Assembly: GCF_000234665.1 (NCBI RefSeq)
Contig: NC_018328.1
Coordinates: 248,001 to 312,000 of the forward strand
Direction of reading: 5' to 3'
Length of the DNA: 64,000 nucleotides
From: Leishmania mexicana MHOM/GT/2001/U1103
Lineage: Eukaryota > Euglenozoa > Kinetoplastea > Trypanosomatida > Trypanosomatidae
The notes beneath the pieces were generated by a model. It saw nothing but the letters and a program-made list of their open reading frames with translations, did not search any database and was not told the DNA's origin. The position numbers were made by a program, and so were the translations under genes. Shown here in pieces: positions 29,763 to 37,336 of this stretch. How positions within the stretch are numbered: the stretch's first letter is position 1; every line of letters begins with the position of its first letter.

Positions 29763-30365
29763 GGGTGGACCCACCGCCCACGCAGTGCGCGGTGTCACAA
29801 GGTCCAGCACCAACCACACACTCACTCTCTCTGTGTGGACGGAAGTCAAGTAGCCCCTCCTTATCCCCTGCCAATGCCGAGCCACCTCTGGTGGTGGCAA
29901 GGTCAGGCACCTACGGTGCAGGGAGGTCAGAGCGATGTATTGCCGCTGATGTCTGCGGTCGGGTTAATGAATAGCGTTGCGTCGGAGCGAACTTCCACGC
30001 GACGCTGGTATCGATCGAATGACCGGACAACGTGCCGGCGTGACTAAAACGCGTATCCCAGTCGGCCCTCACGCTGCCCTGCGGGTGGGGAGCCTGGGCC
30101 ACCCTTTCGGGGGATGCAACCAGGGTGTGCCAACCTGCCTGATGGGCGCTGCGGTGAGGCGACCTGCCGAGCGGGTGGGTGGTGAGTATGGTTCGATCGC
30201 AGAGGCGCTGCTCACATAACGGAATCGTCGCATTGACGTAACGCGTGTGTGCCGCGCTGCCTCGCGCCACGGGGACGGGGGCTCTTGTGACGGGGCTGGC
30301 CGGGGGCGCGGGTGGACTGGGGATGAACACATGTTGTGTGTGGCAGAGAAATGCGCACGCTGCAA
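29763..30365 (+). mobile_element. SIDER-like retroposon, long copy A
   Basis: A ~600-bp non-coding repeat in the presumed 3' UTR of malic enzyme 2. Bases 29770-30305 match 48583-49118 without a gap and with a single mismatch. The 3' 120 bp also match the short copies at 21601 and 25375. The segment starting near 29866 (CCCTGCCAATGCCGAGCCAC) resembles, from memory, the 79-nt signature at the 5' end of trypanosomatid ingi/L1Tc retroposons. SIDER elements of Leishmania carry that signature and sit in 3' UTRs, where SIDER2 elements destabilise mRNA. An A-rich patch (six A near 30374) follows the 3' end. No clear target-site duplication was seen. Confidence 0.7.
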
Positions 30366-30990
30366 TACGTTACTAAAAAAGGATTCTGCTGGAACATGCG
30401 CAAAAGGAGCGGAGGCATCTCACTTGGACTCCACCGAGAGACACACTCACACAATACACTCTTAGAGGAATAACCGCACCGAGTCACGCGCCCGACAAGC
30501 GCTCCTGCTCGAACAGTTTGGCGTATTCGCTTCCTGTGCATGCGAGAGGCCGTATGTGTGTGTGTGCGTGTGTGTGGGCTGCCGCGCTTCTCAGACCTCT
30601 CGGTGCCTCCTAATGTCTTCATAATACAACTGCCCTCGACATGTCCTCCTCTCTTGCTCTTCCATGCGCGTAAGCACCGCTCATGCACGCACGCAGTCAA
30701 GGCACGTAGCACCACGCACAGACGCGAAGAGAGAAGAGAAACGCAAGGGCACGACCGGTACTCGCAAGTGCACACACACACACATATATTTACATATACC
30801 CTCCTCCTCTGCCAGTCACTGTCCAACACCAGCCCCTACCTTCCTCCCCCCATCTGCTCTTGGGTAGAGTCATCCCTGTACGCCTCCCCATTGCTGACAC
30901 CATCGTGGGGCCTCGCCCTTCCCCCTCCCTCTCCAACGCAGTTGTCATCAGAGAACCCCAAAAGGTTTTCAAAGATATCGACGGAGGTGT

Positions 30991-31009
30991 CCCTTCCCCC
31001 CTCCCCCAG
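30991..31009 (+). promoter_or_regulatory. Candidate trans-splice acceptor for the RGG protein gene
   Basis: A C/T run at 30991-31007 ends in CAG (AG at 31008-31009), about 90 nt before the ATG at 31100. Confidence 0.4.
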
Positions 31010-31099
31010 CAGCGTGCCGGCCTGGGAGAGCCGACCGCGCAGCTCTCCACAGAGAAGCCTCAAGTGCAGCAGTGGCAGAGACATAACGCGGTGTCAACA

Positions 31100-31990
31100 A
31101 TGAACACACACTGCAGGTCTGCGTACGACGTGCTTGCTCGCATGTCGGACGAGGAGGACGACGACGTGCCAGAGGACTTGGAGCTGACGTTCGTGCCTGC
31201 GTCAAAGCGATGTGAGCCGGCGTCGTCACGCGCCGTCGGCCACCGCGCTAGTAATGCGGCGCCCTCCACGCTGGCCTCCTCGACAGACAGCGTCCCCACA
31301 GTCAGCAACCTCAAGCCGCGCGCAGAAACGGTCTATGAGCAGGAGCGCAACGCCAAGGTGCGCCAGCTTCTCGCCGAGCAGCAGAGAGCAGCTCCAGGCG
31401 TCGTCTTCTCGCTGGATGCGTTCGAGTCACCGCTACCGGACCGATACACTCTGGCCGGCCTTCAGGAAGCGACAGGCACCCCCGCCTCTTCGTCTTCGCC
31501 TGCGCCGTACAACCGAGAAGATCAGCGGCGAGGCTTCTCGCAGTACCGTGGCCGTGGCGGCGCAGAAGGCGGCGGGAGGGGAGGACCTGGTGGAGGGAGC
31601 GGCCCGCGCCGGTACCGGATGCCGAATCCGAACATGTCGGAGGAGGAGCAGGCGCGCTACATTCGGCACCGCCGCAACATGGCCGTCATCCGCAACGCAC
31701 TGCGCGAAGTCGACCCTGACACGCTTGAGTATATGCAGGTGACACAGGCACCGGACCAACTGCCCCTCAACAGAAACCGTGAAGGCTTTTCGAAACCCTA
31801 CTTTAGTACCGACCGCGGCCGCGGTGGCGACGACGCCGGCGGTGGTCGTAGCACGTCGTCGTACCGCGGCAGAGGCGGCGGCGGAGGAATGCGCGGCCGC
31901 GGCGGGAGCGGCTTCTCACCTTACACTGCTGGCCGCGGTGCTGGGGGCGGCGGCGGCGGTCGCTCAGCACCCTTCAGTCCCTACTCGTGA
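31100..31990 (+). CDS. RGG-rich putative RNA-binding protein
   Basis: A 296-residue protein. The N-terminal third has an acidic patch (ARMSDEEDDDVPEDLELTF, residues ~14-32). The middle has two compact blocks (VYEQERNAKVRQLLAEQQR; VVFSLDAFESPLPDRYTLAG) and MSEEEQARYIRHRRNMAVIR. RGG and GRG repeats lie at residues ~150-172 and over the last ~70 residues. RGG boxes bind RNA and are targets of arginine methylation. I do not recognise a named family, and a trypanosomatid-specific RNA-binding or translation factor is a guess. The ATG at 31100 was chosen because upstream sequence in the frame is pyrimidine-rich spacer with a good splice acceptor at 31009. Confidence 0.8.
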   Translation: MNTHCRSAYDVLARMSDEEDDDVPEDLELTFVPASKRCEPASSRAVGHRASNAAPSTLASSTDSVPTVSNLKPRAETVYEQERNAKVRQLLAEQQRAAPGVVFSLDAFESPLPDRYTLAGLQEATGTPASSSSPAPYNREDQRRGFSQYRGRGGAEGGGRGGPGGGSGPRRYRMPNPNMSEEEQARYIRHRRNMAVIRNALREVDPDTLEYMQVTQAPDQLPLNRNREGFSKPYFSTDRGRGGDDAGGGRSTSSYRGRGGGGGMRGRGGSGFSPYTAGRGAGGGGGGRSAPFSPYS

Positions 31991-32552
31991 GAATATGGCA
32001 GTGAACGTAACACGCGCCTTTGACATGTATGCGTGTGCGTGCGCGTGCCGCCTCTCTTCCCCTACACGATCCTTCCCGCTCCTCCTCGTGCGTGAGTGAC
32101 AGTCCCGTTCCAATCGCGACGGCGGAGGGGAATTCTTCATTGGGTGCGCCTCTGGATGAGTCCCTGTAGATGTGCTCGCGTGCTTGCCGTCGTGCGGGTA
32201 CAGTCACCAACACGTGCGCCGGCCATGCCTAAGCTAAACAGAGAACACGACGCTGAGAACGAATACAGCGGCAGCCTTCGCCGATGCTGCGTCCCTGAAG
32301 TTCTCTTTGGCCACTAGCGGTGCTGCAACGCCCCCCCCCACCCCGGAGGCTTGCTCCTCCCCAGCCTCCTCCTCCTCCGTATCTGCGCTTGCAGCACACA
32401 CACACACACACACACACACGCACGTGGTGCACTCGAACCGCCATCCCTCCCCCTCTTCCTCCTCTCCTCGCACTGACTCCCCTCTACCCCGCCCCAGAAG
32501 CCCCCTTCCACAGTCCAAGGAAACACGAGAGAGATAAAGTGTGTGCGTGTGC
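31991..32552. other. Intergenic spacer
   Basis: No gene. Contains a C-tract near 32332-32340, a CA repeat at 32395-32419 and C/T tracts at 32446-32490 before the next ORF. Confidence 0.65.
32395..32419. repeat. (CA)n microsatellite
   Basis: A pure CA run about 135 nt upstream of the KOW-protein start codon. Confidence 0.9.
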
Positions 32553-34271
32553 ATGCCTGACATGAGCTCAAGCGACGATGCTCCGCCGCACAAACGCCTC
32601 GCCTCAGAGCAGTCCAAGCGTGACAGCGGCACCCATGTCGGTGCCCGAGAACACATCCACGATGCCCCAGCGCTAAGCGCACGCACACGCTTTCTACGAG
32701 AGCTGGAGCGGTACGCCAGTGATGACGATGATTATGGTGGCAACGCGGGCGCCGTTGCCGTCGGCGCCGGGTCCATGCGGCAGACGAACCACGCAAACGG
32801 AGCACCGCAGAGGCGATCCGAATTCCCGATGGCATCGGCAACGCGCGCTGCTGCGCCGTCTGTCGGCCCATCAAGCAGCTCAGACTTCTTCTTCGGTGGC
32901 GAAGACGACCCGCACGGCAAAGAGGGCGATGACGCCGTCGGTGATGATGCGATGTGGAGCACGGCATTCGCTTCCCCGCTAGCGAGATCCTTCAACGGCG
33001 CCCCCGTCACTGACTCCACCAGCGACAGCGGCATAAAAGGCAGTGGTGCAGCACCATCCCGTGTTGGCCTGCAGCTGCTGCATCACATGCACGCGCTCAA
33101 CACATCCGGCGACCGCAGAAGCAGCGGACACAACCCCGTCGTTCATTCAGCCGCAGCCAAGGCAAAAACGAAACCCCATACGTCACTCACACCGACGTCA
33201 TCTGGCGACTTCGAGGTCGTTCACGCGTATGTGCCACTGAGCACAGGCGGCTTCCTGAGCACGGCCAACGCGGCGCATGACACGATGGAAGGGCATCAAG
33301 TGCGCATCGGCGACGTTCTCTCTCTGCGGAAGCCCCTCAGCTGCGCAGGCCCACCATCGAGCAGCGCAGTGGCGAGTACGCCTGTCTCCTCTCCTACAAC
33401 TTCAACTGCCACTCCGTCTACCGCAGCCTCCGCCCTCACCACCGGCTCGGTAGTGGAGGACGTCGCGCAGAAGGCAATGTGTCACTTCAAGAGCGCCGCC
33501 ACCTTCACCTCCGAGGAGCAGAAATATGGCCGGAAGCTCAGTCCTGATATGGTGCGCCTGCTCTTCGAGGTCACGCGGGTGGATTATCAAGGACGCACCA
33601 TTGAGGCGCTCTTCCTGGACGGCACACGCGCGAAGGTCTTCTTCTTCGAGGCGCGGCCGGCAGGGTACGTGGAACGGAAGCTGTACGCAACGTGGAAGGC
33701 CGATCCAGCAAGTCGCCCTGTGGCCGTCATCCATAGCAACGCGTCGTCGCCGACCACGTCGTTGGCCCCAAATGGGGCCGGCTTGCCATCCTCCGCGCCG
33801 TCACCTGCGCTCCCGCCGCCGCCGCCGTCAGTGACCGCTGTCGCGTGGTGGGTAATCCCGCGTCTTCTCGTGCGTGTCACGACGGAGGCAGCCGGCGACT
33901 GGTACGGCAAGAAGTGCGTCGTCAAGACCGTGCAGCGAAGCGAGAACCGCGTCCGGCTGATGGAGTGGGTGGAGGAGGGCCGCAGCGGCGGCGGTGAGAG
34001 TGGCAGCAGGAGCGTCCACAACTGCGGTGGGCTGACGGCGGCCACTACTGAAACTCGAGAGCTGGTAGGGGTGGACGGGCTTGAGACAGTGGTCCCCAAG
34101 AAGGGTGGCCGTGCCATGGTGGTACTGGGGAGCCGGCGAGGCGAGATGTGCACGGTTCGCAGCCGCGTTCGTGGTGCGGATGGTGAGTTGACGGCCGTCG
34201 AGGTGGAGCTGAACCGAACAAAGGAGGTGGTGACGCTACAGGCGGGCGAGCTATGCGCCCTGGCGCGATGA
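32553..34271 (+). CDS. Protein with KIN17/GPKOW-like C-terminal KOW (SH3-like) domains
   Basis: A 572-residue protein. The C-terminal ~145 residues resemble the tandem SH3-like/KOW end of KIN17: WWVIPRLLVRVTTEAAG, GKKCVVKTVQ, then GLETVVPKKGGRAMVVLGSR. This module binds RNA or DNA in spliceosome- and replication-linked proteins. A middle block (residues ~325-385, RLLFEVTRVDYQGRTIEALF) looks folded but is unassigned. The N-terminal ~300 residues are Ser/Ala/Thr-rich, and I see no C2H2 zinc finger or winged helix as in true KIN17, nor a G-patch as in GPKOW. The ORF opens with GTG at 32541, so the first ATG (32553) is used; the ATG at 32562 is an alternative. A nuclear RNA-related role is inferred only from the KOW module. 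Confidence 0.78.
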   Translation: MPDMSSSDDAPPHKRLASEQSKRDSGTHVGAREHIHDAPALSARTRFLRELERYASDDDDYGGNAGAVAVGAGSMRQTNHANGAPQRRSEFPMASATRAAAPSVGPSSSSDFFFGGEDDPHGKEGDDAVGDDAMWSTAFASPLARSFNGAPVTDSTSDSGIKGSGAAPSRVGLQLLHHMHALNTSGDRRSSGHNPVVHSAAAKAKTKPHTSLTPTSSGDFEVVHAYVPLSTGGFLSTANAAHDTMEGHQVRIGDVLSLRKPLSCAGPPSSSAVASTPVSSPTTSTATPSTAASALTTGSVVEDVAQKAMCHFKSAATFTSEEQKYGRKLSPDMVRLLFEVTRVDYQGRTIEALFLDGTRAKVFFFEARPAGYVERKLYATWKADPASRPVAVIHSNASSPTTSLAPNGAGLPSSAPSPALPPPPPSVTAVAWWVIPRLLVRVTTEAAGDWYGKKCVVKTVQRSENRVRLMEWVEEGRSGGGESGSRSVHNCGGLTAATTETRELVGVDGLETVVPKKGGRAMVVLGSRRGEMCTVRSRVRGADGELTAVEVELNRTKEVVTLQAGELCALAR

Positions 34272-34852
34272 ACCCAGCGCTCTCTGTCTGTCTACCGCGG
34301 ATGCCAATGGCTGCTGCTGCGCTCTGCCTTGTCCACACTCGCCGCACCCCACCCCCGCCCCCCCCCGGTGCAAGACGCGCGTGCGCACATGCATACGCGC
34401 TCCCTCCATCAGAGCGCATGCATCTATAGCATACAATAGTGTGGCACGCGTACCAGCACTGACGGGCAGACGCACAGATACACTCTACCGCGACATTCCT
34501 TCTCCATCAACGACAACAACAACTACAACCCCCCCCTCCATCCATCCACACCCCTGCTTGGCGCTCCTGTCGCCGCGGTGGCCCCGTCCCCATCCCCGTC
34601 CCCTTGTTGGCTGCCGTGTGTTCGATTCTGTGCTGCGGTTTCTAATCGGCTGTGGCCTCTACACGAGCCGCTAATCCCTGGCACTCATCTCCCTTCCGTT
34701 CTTCGCTCTTCCAATTTCCGCTGAGGGGTCTGTTGTGCATCTCGGCGCCCTCCCCGCCCCCTCCCCGGCACATGCGCACACACGCAGCGGCACGCAATGC
34801 CGCTGCCGCGACACACAAACCCCACCGTCGCTCCGTTCCTCTCCCATCGTCC
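34272..34852. other. Intergenic spacer
   Basis: No gene. Contains a C-tract near 34350-34366, a second C-tract near 34531-34538 and a C/T tract at 34684-34713, the likely trans-splicing signal for the next gene. The next gene's frame is open from 34652. Confidence 0.55.
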
Positions 34853-36688
34853 ATGCATGTGGGCAAAGCCTTCACGCTCCCACTCGCACACAGCAAGGAC
34901 AGCCGTTATCCCTCGTTCATGGCGGCCACATACTTTGAAGGTCGTCGCGGGCGTCGAACCTTCCCCGAGCGAAACGCCTCGCAGATTTCGTTTGGGGACG
35001 CGAGCGCCAACAGTCCGATAGAAAAGGAAGAGGGGCCGGTGCGGCGACAGGCGCAAGCGTCTGCACCGGTGGCATGGCAGCAGCAGCAGCAGCAGCGTCA
35101 CGAGCAGGTGTGGCCGACGCGACGACCGCGCGGACCTGGGACAGCGTTTGCCGCGCATATTGAAGCGAACGGCTTTCCAGCCGCTGCCTCGCGCCGCAGC
35201 GCCTGCGTCGATGTCGTGCCTGAGTGTCTTTACCAGTATGACACGAGCAAGCTGCACACGCACAAGAAGCTGGCTCAGATGCCGAATCGCGTAAAGCAGT
35301 GCGACCGCAACCTTCAGCTGTTTCTGCGACCGGAGGAGCAGGTGGCACGGTCTGCCGCGGCAGCCGTGATGCTGGGTGAGTGGCGGGATAGGCAGCTGTT
35401 CTACTCTCGTTATCCGTCTGTGCAGGCGCACGAGCACAGCAGAGACCCGCGCATGATTGCCGACGTGGTCGAGGCCGCGTCCAGCCCACTTTTACACGCT
35501 GCGCCGTACGATCGCGTCATGATGGCTGACCGCCGCCCTTGCCTTCCCTATGCGCCTGCCGCGGAACTCGACGACTCGCCGCTTTTGAGGAGGTCTCTGT
35601 CAACATATCGACTGCGCCGGCTGAAGCACCTCTATCAACGCGAGCGCAACAGGCCACGTGAGGCAAGCCGCTCAGCGGAGAGAGATGTGGATGCAGTCTT
35701 AGAAGAGGACGCACGGGCTCGGCATGGTCAAGCTGCAGTCTCCACACTGCCATCCGGCACGACGGCACACCCTCCCAGCCACGGCGACGTCAGCGCTGAC
35801 GTCGCCGCAAACGTACCTCCGCTGAGACGTCGAGCGGAGCGCAGCAGTGTCAGACGTGATGACGGCGACGGCGCCGTGTATGCGCATCCACTGCACGGTC
35901 GTGACTGGCAGCCGTGGGAGCGCGAGTATGCATGTGAGGCGCCCTCAGCGGCCCCTCGCACCCGATCATCCTTCCACGCATCCGCGCCGATCTCGGACTC
36001 GAATGAGAGCAGAGATGGCCATAACGATAGATATGGCGGTGCTGATCACGCACCCGCGAACTCTCTCGGCAGCGCCATCCCCTCAGCCAACTGGCGGTGT
36101 GCCTCTGCCCCACATCCGCGACAGGCCACAGGCTCGTACGCCGAGATCTCTGACAGCACTGAAGTCCGCAGTGAGCCGCCTAGGCATACCACTCGCATCG
36201 GCGCGCGAATTGCCGTGGCTGATGCCGCTCCTCAAGTACCCCACACCTCCGCCTGGTTTGCGCCCCTGCGTAATGACCGTGTAGCGCGGCAGGTGCATCG
36301 CACCAGAAGCGCCGACCACGCTCGCGCATCGCACGCGTTGCGAGAAGAAAAGGAGCGACAGGCTGGCCAACTTCAGCGGCACATCTCAACGACATCGCCA
36401 GCGGCGCAGGGGAGCTCGTCCTCCACCACAGCGGGGGCGAGGCCGGCGGAAACCTCCCCTGCCGCCTCCGCTCGCACACAAGCGACGGTGACCCTCGCCG
36501 ACGTCTGCACACATAAACAGTTGCGGACACCATCTCTGCAGCAGCGGCAGCACTGGCAGCTGGCGGGCAGCGCCGCTTCATCTACCTTCTTCCCCACATC
36601 CTCTGCACGTGTGCAGGGGCGAGGCGAAGCAGCGCTGACCCTGCGAGACGTGTGTCGAGCGTTGAACGCCTCCGCAGTGATGATGTGA
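34853..36688 (+). CDS. Basic low-complexity protein of unknown function
   Basis: A 611-residue protein. Several in-frame ATGs compete: 34772, 34853 and 34919; the last (MAATYFEGRRGRRTF) precedes the first sequence that looks conserved. It contains SQISFGD near the N terminus, a short FG-type motif loosely reminiscent of small microtubule-associated proteins. A compact block lies at about nucleotides 35208-35470 (VVPECLYQYDTSKLHTHKKL, later LFLRPEEQVARSAAAAVML, then FYSRYPSVQAHEHSRDPR). The rest is Arg/Ser/Ala-rich and probably disordered. Two similar 6-7 residue motifs occur near the C terminus (VTLADVC and LTLRDVC). There is no membrane segment. No family was recognised, and a cytoskeletal role is only a guess. 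Confidence 0.72.
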   Translation: MHVGKAFTLPLAHSKDSRYPSFMAATYFEGRRGRRTFPERNASQISFGDASANSPIEKEEGPVRRQAQASAPVAWQQQQQQRHEQVWPTRRPRGPGTAFAAHIEANGFPAAASRRSACVDVVPECLYQYDTSKLHTHKKLAQMPNRVKQCDRNLQLFLRPEEQVARSAAAAVMLGEWRDRQLFYSRYPSVQAHEHSRDPRMIADVVEAASSPLLHAAPYDRVMMADRRPCLPYAPAAELDDSPLLRRSLSTYRLRRLKHLYQRERNRPREASRSAERDVDAVLEEDARARHGQAAVSTLPSGTTAHPPSHGDVSADVAANVPPLRRRAERSSVRRDDGDGAVYAHPLHGRDWQPWEREYACEAPSAAPRTRSSFHASAPISDSNESRDGHNDRYGGADHAPANSLGSAIPSANWRCASAPHPRQATGSYAEISDSTEVRSEPPRHTTRIGARIAVADAAPQVPHTSAWFAPLRNDRVARQVHRTRSADHARASHALREEKERQAGQLQRHISTTSPAAQGSSSSTTAGARPAETSPAASARTQATVTLADVCTHKQLRTPSLQQRQHWQLAGSAASSTFFPTSSARVQGRGEAALTLRDVCRALNASAVMM

Positions 36689-37336
36689 GAGAAAGACGAC
36701 GCAGTGCTGGCGGTGACGATAGCGCGTCGCCCCCTCGCAGCTGAGGCGGACGCAGCCCAGAGGCTTCTGTTTGGCGATGGCGCAACGCTGGCTAAACACG
36801 CGCACATGCGTGGTGGTCGATGAAGCGTTGCCGTGTTGCAGTTTTACTTGCGTACGTGTCTGTGCGTGTGCTCGCAACGCTTCGACACTCTTGCGTAAGG
36901 CGCCTCCTCAACGATGCACCTTCGGTAGTGACAGACCAAGAGGAGAGGCATCCGAAGGCGCGCAGTTGCTCGCGACGCGAGGACGCACACGTGCCCGATG
37001 CCTCACACTGCTGCGCGTGAGGTACTCGTCTCGCTCGCCCCACTCGCACATCTGCTCCATCTCTTCCTCTCTGCCTTTCAGTCTTCGTTTGTTTTCATGC
37101 TTGTCGCCTTGGATCCGCGTGCGAACATGCGTGCGACGCCTTGAGGCTGCAACTTGAGTGTCACCGACCCTCCATCACCGGTCGCCTAGTCTGCTGTAAG
37201 CCCTCTCTCTCTCTCTGGGCCATCCGCTACCACATCTCAAGCGGTCGTATCACCGGCCGCACACACACACACACACACCTCCCCACCCCCTCGAGGCAAC
37301 ACTATCACCGACGGAAACGGCAAGCGGCAAGTCTGT
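36689..37336. other. Intergenic spacer
   Basis: No gene supported; a 128-codon ORF at 36771-37157 is Cys/Arg-rich and unlike its neighbours. CT-rich tracts at 37045-37095 and 37200-37218 and a CA run at 37261-37278 precede the next ATG. Confidence 0.55.

Larger units (their letters stand above)
28770..31099. other. Long spacer after malic enzyme 2, with a long SIDER-like repeat
   Basis: No gene supported. Holds a TG repeat at 29018-29038, the long repeat copy at 29763-30365, a TG run near 30555-30574, a CA run near 30771-30783 and C/T tracts before the RGG gene. Confidence 0.65.

Noticed and set aside
30190..30200. Possible tRNA gene around the B-box-like motif
   Set aside because: No A-box, no cloverleaf stems and no terminator-like T run at the right distance; kept only as a motif observation.
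36771..37157. 128-codon plus-strand ORF between two genes
   Set aside because: Cys/Arg/Ser-rich composition unlike neighbours, no domain, and it includes the C/T-rich splice region of the next gene.
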